Assembly: GCA_944322725.1 (NCBI GenBank)
Contig: CALUPU010000006.1
Coordinates: 1-64,000 of the forward strand
DNA from: Candidatus Gastranaerophilales bacterium
Lineage (GTDB): Bacteria; Cyanobacteriota; Vampirovibrionia; Gastranaerophilales; Gastranaerophilaceae
Length of the DNA stretch: 64,000 nucleotides
Direction: 5' to 3'
How positions within the stretch are numbered: the stretch's first letter is position 1; every line of letters starts with the position of its first letter. Below are positions 1-8,403 of the stretch, one piece after another. The notes below the pieces were generated by a model. That model was not told the origin of the DNA. It ran no database searches and was given only the letters and a program-made list of their open reading frames with translations. The translations under genes were made by a program, and so were the position numbers.

Positions 1-223
1 TTCTCCTTTTATTTTTGCCTAAACATTTAATGTTCTTATGCCACAATTATCGTACGAAAGCAAACATTTTACAAGATGTTTAAGGCGGTTTTGCTTGTAG
101 AGGCGAAACTGAGGGCATATGACGACAAGTTTGAAATTTTGCTGCTCTTCCCAAAATATGACTAAATGTTATTTTTAGAATCGGCTGTATGCTTCTATGC
201 AATATAGAAAAATATTTTACAAG
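1..223. other. Leader region of a gene lying outside the window
   Basis: No gene could be supported here. On the minus strand the first six bases read GGAGAA, which looks like a ribosome binding site for a minus-strand gene that starts just beyond position 1. An imperfect stem (AAACAT near 61-66 against ATGTTT near 74-80) lies in what would be its leader. The rest is AT-rich and unremarkable. Confidence 0.3.
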
Positions 224-439
224 TTATTTAAAATTTAAAAGTTCTGAAATTTCAATATTAAACGCTTTAGCAAGTTTTAGCAAAGTCAGGTATTTTGCTT
301 CGACAATACCTGCTTCAATACGGCTAATTGTTGAGGGTTCCAGTCCGTTGCGATAGCATAATGCACTAAGCGTAAGTTTTTTATCTTTTCTTAGTTTTTT
401 GATATGTCGACCAAGTTTTGTTAATTCTTCATGTTGCAT
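224..439 (-). CDS. Small XRE-family helix-turn-helix regulator
   Basis: This is a 71-residue protein made of little more than one XRE/Cro-C1 helix-turn-helix domain: a GRHIKKLRKDKKLTLSAL opening helix, a LEPSTISRIEAG recognition segment and a closing LAKAFNIEISELL helix. I start it at MQHEEL (439); a longer form to 508 would run across the neighbouring gene's ribosome binding site. It is divergent from the glycosyltransferase at 502, with about 60 bases between the starts, so control of that gene or of itself is plausible. No effector domain is present. The family assignment is secure; the target is inference. Confidence 0.75.
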   Translation of the reverse strand: MQHEELTKLGRHIKKLRKDKKLTLSALCYRNGLEPSTISRIEAGIVEAKYLTLLKLAKAFNIEISELLNFK

Positions 440-472
440 GTATGCAATTTTAGTGTTATTTTTAATAAAAAA

Positions 473-488
473 TTTGCATGCGTGCAAA
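473..488. promoter_or_regulatory. Palindrome between divergent genes, possible operator
   Basis: The sequence TTTGCATGCGTGCAAA has two 6-base arms (TTTGCA/TGCAAA) around a 4-base centre. It lies between the divergent XRE regulator and glycosyltransferase starts and immediately before the latter's AGGAGG site. Its size and place fit an operator for the regulator, but a single copy in AT-rich DNA is weak evidence. Confidence 0.35.
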
Positions 489-501
489 AAAGGAGGAAAA
501 A

Positions 502-1413
502 TTGTCAATTCTTAATATTTGTTTGGCTTGTGATGACAATTACGCTCAATATGCCGGTGTTGTTATTGCGTCGGTTTTGTTAAATTCTAAAAAAGACGAG
601 TCGTTTGTTTTTTATATTATTGCTCATAATTTGTCCGAAAAAAATATTGTCAATCTTTTTGCATTAAAAAATATTAAAAACTGTGAAATAAAAATTATTA
701 CACCTCCAGAAGAATTTTTTGAGGTGTGTAAGGAGGTAAAAACACTTACTCATATAACATTGCCATCTTATTTCAGGCTCAGAGTCGCCAGCCTGCTGGA
801 TGCGGAGGATAGAGTTTTGTATCTGGACAGCGATCTTATTGTTGAGAAAAGTTTGAGTGATTTGTATTTTACGGATTTTAAAGACAATTTTTGTGCAGGT
901 GTAGTTGACTATCTCGGACAAGAGCAGGTGATGGTGAATTCCGGTGTTCTTTTAATAAATTTGCAAAAATGGAGAGAAGAAAACGCAGAAAAATTGATTT
1001 TTAATTATATAGAACATAATAAGGAAAAAATTTCATCTGGAGATCAGGAAATAATAAATGCAGTATTTAAAGACAAGATTTTGCTGCTTCCTGATATGTG
1101 GAATGTGCAGACACTAAATTTTTATTCTTTTTCTAATTATGAAATGAATTATGGAATTGTGCATTTTATAGGCGGCTCAAAACCTTGGTTGTTTGGTTCG
1201 TTTATGCCGTTTAAGAAAAAGTTTTTTTATTATATGTCAAAAACTGAATGGGGCTGTCCGTCTTTATTCTGGCAGTTTGTGTCAAATGTATACAGCTATC
1301 TTCGGTATTTAAAACGGGTTCCTTTTTTCTGGCTCAGACCCAGGTTTTTTAAAGCTTTGAAAAATGGTATTGCCAGGGGATTGGGCTTTAAATTAAAAAC
1401 TAACTTGATATAG
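502..1413 (+). CDS. GT8-family glycosyltransferase (LgtC/RfaJ type)
   Basis: The 303-residue protein is a retaining glycosyltransferase of family GT8, which in diderms usually adds galactose or glucose to the lipopolysaccharide core at the cytoplasmic membrane face. It opens with the typical LNICLACDDNYAQYAGVVIAS strand and nucleotide-binding segment, has the metal-binding DSD motif near residues 109-111 (RVLYLDSDLIV), and ends with the HFIGGSKPW motif of the family. I choose the TTG at 502 because AGGAGG at 491-496 sits five bases before it; the in-frame ATG at 478 lies upstream of that site. The sugar donor cannot be read from sequence. Confidence 0.85.
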   Translation: MSILNICLACDDNYAQYAGVVIASVLLNSKKDESFVFYIIAHNLSEKNIVNLFALKNIKNCEIKIITPPEEFFEVCKEVKTLTHITLPSYFRLRVASLLDAEDRVLYLDSDLIVEKSLSDLYFTDFKDNFCAGVVDYLGQEQVMVNSGVLLINLQKWREENAEKLIFNYIEHNKEKISSGDQEIINAVFKDKILLLPDMWNVQTLNFYSFSNYEMNYGIVHFIGGSKPWLFGSFMPFKKKFFYYMSKTEWGCPSLFWQFVSNVYSYLRYLKRVPFFWLRPRFFKALKNGIARGLGFKLKTNLI

Positions 1414-1500
1414 TCAACTGACTCTCCATTCTTTGAATCATACAAGCGCGAAAATGGAATGTTTCTGTTGTAAGGGGAGTTTTCTTAGTTCAGTTCCCTG

Positions 1501-1582
1501 TGATTCTGTTGAAGCCGTGCATTAATAAAGTCTGTTTTTTATTAACAAGTTTAGCACGAGCAACAAGCGGAATGTTTTTTTA
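1501..1582 (+). ncRNA. Candidate structured RNA or terminator hairpin
   Basis: A long imperfect hairpin can be drawn on the plus strand: GTTG (1508-1511) with CAAC (1561-1564), CGTGC (1516-1520) with GCACG (1554-1558), and TTAATAAA (1522-1529) with TTTATTAA (1538-1545) around an 8-base loop. A run of seven Ts follows at about 1574-1580. It may end the glycosyltransferase transcript, or be the 3' part of a small RNA starting after 1414. A 6S-like RNA is conceivable from the stacked stem and internal loops, but I cannot confirm conserved 6S positions. Confidence 0.3.
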
Positions 1583-1614
1583 TTTTACAAGAGCATACAG
1601 TCGATTCTATCTTT

Positions 1615-1643
1615 CATAAAACAGTCCACAGCAATGTTTTATG
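1615..1643. repeat. Perfect 9-bp inverted repeat
   Basis: CATAAAACA (1615-1623) and TGTTTTATG (1635-1643) form a perfect 9-bp inverted repeat with an 11-base spacer. It lies about 65 bases beyond the stop of the minus-strand FtsH-like gene and has no T-run on either side, so it is not a classical terminator. A processing or transcript-end hairpin is possible. Confidence 0.35.
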
Positions 1644-1706
1644 AGGCAGAGTGTTTATGATCAGAAAAAAACAAAAACTATCCCAAAGCAAAGAATATTG
1701 AGACAA

Positions 1707-4700
1707 TTATTCGCCCTGTTTTTTGCATTTAACACCGCGTTTGGTTGCGTCAATAACCTGCAGTATTGTTTTGTCGAGGAGTTCAAATTCTTTTTGTTTT
1801 TCAGGCGGTTGTTTTGCTCTCCATTCATTAAGCATTTTGAGAAATTCTTCTCTGTGGATAACGCATTCGCCTGTTCCGACTTTGCCGGAATATTTTTTGA
1901 CAAACTCTTTATTAAAGTTTTCGTATACCTGTGTTATTGCCTCGGAAACAAGCTGGGCATTGGTGAGCATAACATCAATATCTTTATTCATGTTATCTTT
2001 GTCTTTTTCGGACATGAAAAACATTCCGTCCAGAGATTTTTTGCCAAAGTGTTTGCCCTGCCCCATTAACGCAGTAGCCAGTGACGCAGAATAGCTTGCC
2101 ATTGCCATATCACAGGTTATTCCCCAGCTTCCGTCCTGTCCGTAGAAGTGTTTTTCGCAAGAGTTGCCGCCAAATGACACAACAAGTTCGCTGAATATTT
2201 TTTCAAAAGACCATTCAGAGTTTAGAGCGTCACTGAAAAATACAGCACCGCCAAAGGAGCCTCTGGGGTCTAATGTGATAAAGTTCACGGTATTTCCTAA
2301 GTGATCGGGTCTTTTTTCTTTTTTTGCAAGTTCTTCCATGATTATGCCGTTTGTGGCATGTCCGCACTCATGAGAGGTTACGAGTTCTTTTCTGTATGGA
2401 GGTTCCTGTGCGCTGGCAGGTCTGCCCGTTGTAAGTTGCAAGAAGGCTTCTGTGAAGTCTGTTTTGTCGACTGCTTTGTGTTTTCTTTCTTTTGCAACAT
2501 TTTTAGCTTTATCCAGAAGTGTCAAAATTCCGATGTAGGATGAACGTTCCATGAGCATGTTTATATGGTCTTTTATAAGTTTTTGCTCTTCTTCGTCACC
2601 TGCGAGTTTGATATTTTTTTTCTTGATGTAGTAGTTTATGATTTCGTTTCTTGCTTCTTTATTCATAAAAGGAGATTCAACCTCTATCTGGTCAATAAAT
2701 TTAAAAGATTTTGAGGTTGCTTCGCCAATATAACCGGGGTTGCTCATTGAGCCCATTACTATGATATTAAGCCCCTGCTCCTGCGCTTTGTTCATCTCTC
2801 TGATAAGCTGGGACATTGCTTTTTCATGGTATTGTGAAACATATTCGCCGAAAGAAAAATATTCAAAGTTTTCTATAAATAAAACAGCTGATTTTTTAGG
2901 GTTTGTTTCTGCCTGTGTTTTTACCATGGCAAAAAGTTTTTTCATTGACGCTTCAGGACTGAGGTTGCCGCCTCCGAAAAGGTCAACGTCTTTTGTTCCG
3001 AAATCAACCGCGTTGATTTCTATATAAGGTGTTTTTGCTTCGCCTGCTATTGCCTGTGCCGTGTATTTTCTGCCTGCGCCGACAGAGCCGTCTTGAGAGT
3101 AAATTACAAAGCCTTTTGTACCTATTGATTTATCCTTGATTCTTTCAACAATGGATTGTGCTTCTTTTTTTGTTGCGGGTGAGCCTACCATGTCTTTTAG
3201 CTTTATTCCCGTATCAAAAATTATTTTTACCGCATTATCGTTGTCTATGGGTTTGAAAACTTCTTTGGCTTCTTTTATGTAGTTTTGTACATCGGTGAGA
3301 GAAATATTCTGCTTATCTACATAATAAGACGAAACAAGTTCCATTACCTTCTGTGCTTTTTCAGGGTAATTGCCCGAAAGCTGATTTGCCGCTTCTATAC
3401 ATTTTTCCATTGCGGCTTTTGAAAAATTCTTTTTAATTTTTGACATAAGTTCAGGAGTTTCGCGAAAAGCTTTCTTTGTCTGTTCCATATTCATAAGAGG
3501 CAGAGATACCTCGCCAAAATCAGTAAAATATCCTCGAATTGTCTGACTGTCACTGTTATTGTAAAAGGTATCCTTGTCTGCAACCATCACGAATTTTATA
3601 TTTTTGGATGCAGATTCAAAGGTTTCGATATTAAGTTCATCAATTGCAAGCGAAGAAAGTTCATCATCCATGATGTCCATAATTATAACGTAGTTTGTGT
3701 CTTTATCTTTACCGAAATCTTTTATTTTTCTTGTAATATATCCGTCGTCAATAAAACCTTCTCTGTTCAGGTTCAGGATTTTTGTATTATTTTTGTTGAG
3801 GCTGCCAAAACCGTTATCATCCTTTTCAAACAGGTTTAACAAGCTGTTAATCAGGTAAGAAGGATAGGTATTTTTTTCATGAAGAATAATCATGTTTGTA
3901 CCGACTGCAAGATTTTTCCAGATGTTTTTTGCTTTGTCATCGTAGAATTTTAAATGAGTGCGCTGATTTATGGGTCTTTTGTCTATGTATACAGCATCTT
4001 TCATTGCGTTTCTGAAAGGAAGGGTTATTTGTTTTTTCAAAGAGTCGCTGTTCGGTATCATGGCTGCGGCAAAAAGCATGTTGTCATGAACAAGTCCGTC
4101 TCCGTCTGAGAGTTCTCCTCCCAAATCGCTCGAATTTTCCTGATTGTATATGCTGTATACGTCATTGAGATAACGCTTTGCAATCGGCAGGTTTTTTGAT
4201 GATTTTGCCGGTGACGAGGGCATTTCCTCCAGCTTTTTATCTAAGATTTTAATTTCATCCTCAATTATAGGCAGCAGTTTATCTCTTTTTTCTTTGTTTC
4301 TGAAAACATTTTTACCCATGTCCTGCTCAAAGAAGAGTTGTGCATCGTATGAAGATTCGTCGCTGTAGCTTATTTCGCCCGAGTTGAGTTTTTCTATGTA
4401 GTCTTTAATAAACTCAACACCTGCTTTCAATACGTGGATTCTGTCCACTTCTTTGTGTCCGTATTGTTTTGCTATTTTTTGTGCGTTGTTCAGGAGTTCT
4501 TCTGCGGGGTCATTGAGGTTGTCAAGGATAAAAGCAGATTTATCGAGATTAGTTTTGGCTGCGCTGCCGAAACTGACATAATAGCTGTGAAGTAATTTTA
4601 ACGATGGTTTTGCTTGTTTGGATTCTTGTTTTTCGTACGGGGGGGATACAGATGTTTTATTGCTGATTTTTGTTGTATTTACGATAGTTTTGGGGCTAAT

Positions 4701-4724
4701 GCCGTATCCGATTTTTTGAATCAT
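1707..4724 (-). CDS. Soluble FtsH-like protein: Clp-N-like region, degenerate AAA, M41 peptidase
   Basis: This 1005-residue protein ends in a recognisable M41 (FtsH) peptidase domain: HECGH at 785-789 gives two zinc histidines and the catalytic glutamate, a DPRGSFGGAVFF strand matches the FtsH substrate strand, and Asp872 (GITCDMAMA) fits the third zinc ligand. Before it lies an FtsH-type AAA module (about 500-770) that looks inactive: the P-loop reads GSVGAGRK at 546-553, with Arg in place of the key Lys, Walker B reads FIENFE with Asn in place of the catalytic Glu, and no arginine-finger motif is visible. Residues about 66-170 resemble a Clp N-domain, and 270-480 resemble a decayed first AAA domain with a ClpA/ClpC-like lid (NYPEKAQKVMEL). 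FtsH's two N-terminal membrane helices are absent. The peptidase call is firm; the N-terminal reading is inference. Confidence 0.8.
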   Translation of the reverse strand: MIQKIGYGISPKTIVNTTKISNKTSVSPPYEKQESKQAKPSLKLLHSYYVSFGSAAKTNLDKSAFILDNLNDPAEELLNNAQKIAKQYGHKEVDRIHVLKAGVEFIKDYIEKLNSGEISYSDESSYDAQLFFEQDMGKNVFRNKEKRDKLLPIIEDEIKILDKKLEEMPSSPAKSSKNLPIAKRYLNDVYSIYNQENSSDLGGELSDGDGLVHDNMLFAAAMIPNSDSLKKQITLPFRNAMKDAVYIDKRPINQRTHLKFYDDKAKNIWKNLAVGTNMIILHEKNTYPSYLINSLLNLFEKDDNGFGSLNKNNTKILNLNREGFIDDGYITRKIKDFGKDKDTNYVIIMDIMDDELSSLAIDELNIETFESASKNIKFVMVADKDTFYNNSDSQTIRGYFTDFGEVSLPLMNMEQTKKAFRETPELMSKIKKNFSKAAMEKCIEAANQLSGNYPEKAQKVMELVSSYYVDKQNISLTDVQNYIKEAKEVFKPIDNDNAVKIIFDTGIKLKDMVGSPATKKEAQSIVERIKDKSIGTKGFVIYSQDGSVGAGRKYTAQAIAGEAKTPYIEINAVDFGTKDVDLFGGGNLSPEASMKKLFAMVKTQAETNPKKSAVLFIENFEYFSFGEYVSQYHEKAMSQLIREMNKAQEQGLNIIVMGSMSNPGYIGEATSKSFKFIDQIEVESPFMNKEARNEIINYYIKKKNIKLAGDEEEQKLIKDHINMLMERSSYIGILTLLDKAKNVAKERKHKAVDKTDFTEAFLQLTTGRPASAQEPPYRKELVTSHECGHATNGIIMEELAKKEKRPDHLGNTVNFITLDPRGSFGGAVFFSDALNSEWSFEKIFSELVVSFGGNSCEKHFYGQDGSWGITCDMAMASYSASLATALMGQGKHFGKKSLDGMFFMSEKDKDNMNKDIDVMLTNAQLVSEAITQVYENFNKEFVKKYSGKVGTGECVIHREEFLKMLNEWRAKQPPEKQKEFELLDKTILQVIDATKRGVKCKKQGE

Positions 4725-4855
4725 GTTTTTCTCTCTTTGCTTTTATGTGCATTCCAAAGCAAAACACAAAAAATATTTCACTTTATACGGATAAAAAATG
4801 AAATAGAATTTTTTTGTTACATGATTTTTGAAATATTAAAATATTGTAATATTTT

Positions 4856-5236
4856 TTAGTACAAAAACATAATCAAAAGCTTGCGTCCAAAGAGCATTAA
4901 GCCTATCAAGATACTGGTCATTGCTGCAATCAGTACAACACCTGCGGACAGATCTTTTGCCAGTTTTACCATTTTAGAATATTTGTTTTTGTACAGTGCA
5001 TCGAGTGCAAATTCTATAACAGAGTTAAAAAGTTCTGCCGTGATAACAAAACTGATTGCGAGAATGAGCACGCAGTATTCAATGCATTTAAAATTAAGAA
5101 GTATACCGCTTAATATGGCAAGGAAGCCTACAAACAAATGAAAACGGTAGTTTCTCTGTGATTTATATGCAACGCTCAGACCCTGCAGAGCGTATGACAA
5201 ACTTTTTCTGTATCCGCCGGATGTAAATTTCGACAT
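4856..5236 (-). CDS. dgkA: Diacylglycerol/undecaprenol kinase, DgkA family
   Basis: This 126-residue integral membrane kinase has three hydrophobic helices and the family motifs TAELFNSVIEFALD and KLAKDLSAGVVLIAA, which hold the metal- and substrate-binding glutamate and asparagine residues. It phosphorylates diacylglycerol or undecaprenol, recycling the lipid carrier for cell-wall synthesis; sequence alone does not say which substrate. Its ATG overlaps the stop of ybeY in a TAATG arrangement, so it is the last gene of the pgpH-ybeY-dgkA operon. Confidence 0.9.
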   Translation of the reverse strand: MSKFTSGGYRKSLSYALQGLSVAYKSQRNYRFHLFVGFLAILSGILLNFKCIEYCVLILAISFVITAELFNSVIEFALDALYKNKYSKMVKLAKDLSAGVVLIAAMTSILIGLMLFGRKLLIMFLY

Positions 5237-5799
5237 TATTCTTTATTTCCTATCATTTCCTGCTGAATTGCCCACATTTCTTTCAATGTTTTTTCATCCT
5301 GATGGTCATATCCTAACAGATGGAGTATGCCGTGTGCAAGCAGAAAATATAATTCGTCTTTAAATGTTTTGTTTTCGTGGCTTTGGTCAAGAGACTGGCT
5401 GAAAGCCTTATCAAGAGAAATAATTATCTCGCCGAGGTTGATTTCGTTGTCGAAGACAAATCTTTCTTCAACAGGACTGTCTGAAAAAATTGCAAAAGTT
5501 ATGACATCGGTTGGTGTGTCTTTGTCTCTGAATTCACGATTAATCTCTTGGATTTTTTCATTATCTGTAAGCACAACATCAAAGTATAAAAGGTCAAAAT
5601 CATATCCTTGGAGGCAGGATTGGTCTACCAGGTCTTTTTTAGACAAAAAATATTCTGTCATTTTGACTGCATCCCGGGTCATTTGAGCAGTATCAACAAT
5701 ACTGCCGTCAGGAGCGGTGAAATCCTCTATAGTATTTTCTATAAATATATTAATCTCTTTTTTCTTCGTCATTGTTGTCTTTTTGCTGTTCTTCCGCAT
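5236..5799 (-). CDS. ybeY: YbeY endoribonuclease (16S rRNA maturation)
   Basis: YbeY is a single-strand-specific metal-dependent RNase needed for 16S rRNA 3'-end maturation and ribosome quality control. The zinc motif is intact: H156, H160 and H166 in LLAHGILHLLGYDH. The central NREFRDKDTPTDVITFA segment is also family-typical. The 187-residue form overlaps the end of pgpH by about 50 bases; an internal ATG at 5772 would trim nine residues and reduce the overlap. Neither start has a strong ribosome binding site, consistent with coupling to pgpH. Confidence 0.93.
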   Translation of the reverse strand: MRKNSKKTTMTKKKEINIFIENTIEDFTAPDGSIVDTAQMTRDAVKMTEYFLSKKDLVDQSCLQGYDFDLLYFDVVLTDNEKIQEINREFRDKDTPTDVITFAIFSDSPVEERFVFDNEINLGEIIISLDKAFSQSLDQSHENKTFKDELYFLLAHGILHLLGYDHQDEKTLKEMWAIQQEMIGNKE

Positions 5800-8002
5800 T
5801 ATTTTCAGACTTTTGAACGTGTTTTTGAATCTTTTTTTCTATTTTTTCTTCTTCTTTTGTAGTGATTGTGTCAGGTGCTACAAACTTTTTCTTGAGAGTT
5901 TTTTCTTCGAGTTCTTGAATAATGTTTTCATGGTATTTGATTCTCTGGTGGTGTGCGGCTCTGAGGTTTTTGCTCAAAGCTGCAGCAATGGTTTTGAGGT
6001 CTTTTAATGTAAGAGGGCTGTCGGAAAGCTGTCCGTCATTGAGTTTTGTCTGGATGATTTTGTTAATCATTCCGTCAAGTTCTTCCTGAGAATGGTCTTT
6101 GAGGGTTCTGGACGCAGATTCTACGGAATCGGCAATCATAAGGATAGCTGTTTCTTTCATATTAGGACGCGGTCCTGTGTAGCGGAATTGTTCCTCTGTT
6201 ACTTTTTCCGCTCCTTCTTCAAGTTTTGCCTGATTATAAAAATAGCTTGCTATAGAGTCGCCATGGTGCTGTACAATGAAATTTTGCACTATAGGCGGCA
6301 GTCCGTATTCTTTTGCAAGGTCAATACCGTCTTTGGGGTGGGCAGTGATTACCATTTTACTCAATCTCGGATTGAGTTTTGTATGCGGGTTTTCAATACC
6401 GAAATATGTCTGATTTTCTACGAAAAACAGAGGTCTTTTAAGTTTTCCTATATCGTGATAAAGCGCCCCTACACGTGCAAGCACAGGGTCTGCTCCGATT
6501 GCTTCGGCTGCTGTTTCACAAAGGTTTGCTACCATAAGACAGTGGGCAAAAGTACCGGGTGCTTCAAACTGCAGGCGTTTCAGCAGGGGCTGGTTGTTGT
6601 CGGCCAGTTCTGCAAGTCCATATGGGGTAACGATTTTGAACATGCTTTCCAAAAGCGGAATAATCCCCAGAACTATAATGCCTGACAAAAGACCGTTCAG
6701 CGTGCCTACTACGGCATTTGTCCAGACTATATGCGAGCCTATCGGGTTGATTGAGTTTTCTATCAAATAAATTATCAATATCAAAAACAGCATTGAAAAG
6801 CCGATTTCTCCGCCGATTTTAACAAGGTCAAATCTTCTTGAATAGCGAACTTTAGATGTGGCAATAGCTGCAATAAGGCAAACCATTATAAACACCGCCG
6901 CAGGCTGGATAGGAATCTGTTCTGTCAGAGATATAAGTGTGATTAAAATTGTTGTGGTTATTACAGATACTCTCGGGTTTGTGAAAACGGAAATCAAAAC
7001 CGCAAGTGCCGGAAACGGCAGAAAATAGAATGAGGCACCTGTAGGCAGAACCGTTGCCAGCGCAGACATAAGCAGAGACAAAAGTGCAATTACCGACAGG
7101 TAATTTTTAGTTACATACAGTTTTTCATAGTACATGAGGCAATAAATAAATGTAATAATACTCATGCAAACGAGAGCAAATATGCCTGCGATGCCTTTTG
7201 CATTAAGTTCCAGTACGTTGTATCCTGCTTTTTGAAGAGCATCCTTTTTAACACGTGTTACTGGCTCGCCCGCAAATACTATTTTATCGCCTTTTTCAAA
7301 CTTTACTACGGTCGGGGCAACAGAGTTTATAGCGTTTTTCTTTGCGAGTTCAGTTGCTGTTTCGTCAAATACCATATTAGGAACTATGACCTGTTCCAGA
7401 AGTGCTGATATCACTCTGATTTCACCTTTTGAGGTTTCAAAATGGGTGTTTCTCAAAATCATTGTAGCAAGGTTGCCCTTTTCAAAGTCTTTTTCCGTAA
7501 CACCCTGATTGAGAACATTTGTCAGTGTTTTTGATGCCTTTGTCAGAGTATTGTGCAGGCGCTCGTCATTGGAATTAATGAGATAGTTAAGAATATAGTC
7601 TTTATAATAGTTATTTTCAAAGTCGAACAAAAGCATCATTTCTTCTTTTTTCTGATGATAATTTGTTTGTTTTGCTCTGATTTGTTCTATGGCTTTGATT
7701 AGGGTTGCATAGTTGTTTTTGATATAGGTATCTTCTGCGGGAGTCAAAATAGGCTCGATTTTTTGTGCAATTTCTTTTTTATTCTGCTCTGTTTTAAATG
7801 TATCCACAACTTTAATAGTTTTGGGTGCAACAATATCTTTTTTGCTTGTGCCGTCTTCTGAAATTATGCTCTGGAAAAGGTAATAGCGTGCACCCAGTGT
7901 CGCTGTCAGAATTACTGCAAATGATACAAAAATAAGCAGGTTGATTACCTTGGAAGACGAAAATATGTCTGCAAGCATGTTCGTAAATTGAATTTTTTTC
8001 AT
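5750..8002 (-). CDS. pgpH: 7TM-HD family cyclic-di-AMP phosphodiesterase (PgpH)
   Basis: The 750-residue membrane protein has an N-terminal transmembrane helix (about residues 19-40), a long extracytoplasmic region to about 280, a block of seven membrane helices, and a cytoplasmic HD phosphohydrolase domain with ALYHDIGKLKRP near residue 516. PgpH enzymes of this layout hydrolyse c-di-AMP to pApA and so tune potassium and wall homeostasis. The C-terminal 40 residues are a charged lysine/glutamate tail. It is the first gene of an operon with ybeY and dgkA, an order also frequent in Firmicutes and Cyanobacteria. I saw no c-di-AMP cyclase in the window. Confidence 0.9.
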   Translation of the reverse strand: MKKIQFTNMLADIFSSSKVINLLIFVSFAVILTATLGARYYLFQSIISEDGTSKKDIVAPKTIKVVDTFKTEQNKKEIAQKIEPILTPAEDTYIKNNYATLIKAIEQIRAKQTNYHQKKEEMMLLFDFENNYYKDYILNYLINSNDERLHNTLTKASKTLTNVLNQGVTEKDFEKGNLATMILRNTHFETSKGEIRVISALLEQVIVPNMVFDETATELAKKNAINSVAPTVVKFEKGDKIVFAGEPVTRVKKDALQKAGYNVLELNAKGIAGIFALVCMSIITFIYCLMYYEKLYVTKNYLSVIALLSLLMSALATVLPTGASFYFLPFPALAVLISVFTNPRVSVITTTILITLISLTEQIPIQPAAVFIMVCLIAAIATSKVRYSRRFDLVKIGGEIGFSMLFLILIIYLIENSINPIGSHIVWTNAVVGTLNGLLSGIIVLGIIPLLESMFKIVTPYGLAELADNNQPLLKRLQFEAPGTFAHCLMVANLCETAAEAIGADPVLARVGALYHDIGKLKRPLFFVENQTYFGIENPHTKLNPRLSKMVITAHPKDGIDLAKEYGLPPIVQNFIVQHHGDSIASYFYNQAKLEEGAEKVTEEQFRYTGPRPNMKETAILMIADSVESASRTLKDHSQEELDGMINKIIQTKLNDGQLSDSPLTLKDLKTIAAALSKNLRAAHHQRIKYHENIIQELEEKTLKKKFVAPDTITTKEEEKIEKKIQKHVQKSENNAEEQQKDNNDEEKRD

Positions 8003-8067
8003 ATAAATATCTCGTTTTAATAGCTATTTTAATTATAGATATTTTAATACTTACATTAATAAATGCA

Positions 8068-8094
8068 ATCCTGCGCGAGGAGGAGCAGCAGGAT
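8068..8094. repeat. 7-bp inverted repeat in intergenic region
   Basis: ATCCTGC (8068-8074) and GCAGGAT (8088-8094) form a perfect inverted repeat around a 13-base purine-rich spacer. It is a GC-richer island in an otherwise AT-rich gap between the divergent pgpH and 8232 genes. It could be an operator or a leader hairpin; there is no further evidence. Confidence 0.25.
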
Positions 8095-8162
8095 AGTATT
8101 TAAAAGCATGCGTATATTTTATTTCAGGCATGCCGTTATTTGAAAAATTTTCCCTCAAACAG

Positions 8163-8191
8163 TTGATGTAAAACAGTTTAAAACCTATAAA
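8163..8191 (+). promoter_or_regulatory. Sigma-70-type promoter for the 8232 small gene
   Basis: TTGATG (8163-8168) and TATAAA (8186-8191) are separated by exactly 17 bases, a good match to a housekeeping promoter. The next plus-strand start is the small gene at 8232, giving a leader of about 35 bases. Confidence 0.5.
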
Positions 8192-8231
8192 ATTAACATG
8201 TAAAGGCTATTAATTTAAACGGTATTTTATT

Positions 8232-8387
8232 ATGAAAACAAATTCAGCAGAAATTGTAAATTTTGATGAAAGAAGAATGACAATATTTGACGTATTTGCC
8301 AACCAGCATCCTGTCATAAACGGCTGGATTATGCTAAGTGCTGTGGCTATAGTTGTTCTGTACGCTATTACTTTTACTACAATATAA
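8232..8387 (+). CDS. Small single-span membrane protein, 51 residues
   Basis: The product has a charged N-terminal 30 residues (MKTNSAEIVNFDERR onwards) and one hydrophobic C-terminal helix, roughly WIMLSAVAIVVLYAITF, so it would be a tail-anchored or single-pass inner membrane protein. Support comes from an upstream promoter and a strong terminator starting 17 bases after the stop. There is no clear ribosome binding site. I do not recognise a family, and no function can be given. Confidence 0.5.
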   Translation: MKTNSAEIVNFDERRMTIFDVFANQHPVINGWIMLSAVAIVVLYAITFTTI

Positions 8388-8403
8388 AATTAATTTTATT
8401 AAT

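Noticed and set aside
1641-2543. Long plus-strand frames inside the FtsH-like gene (1641-2069, 2301-2543 and others)
   Set aside because: They are cysteine/phenylalanine-rich mirror frames of a well-supported minus-strand gene and lack ribosome binding sites and family motifs.
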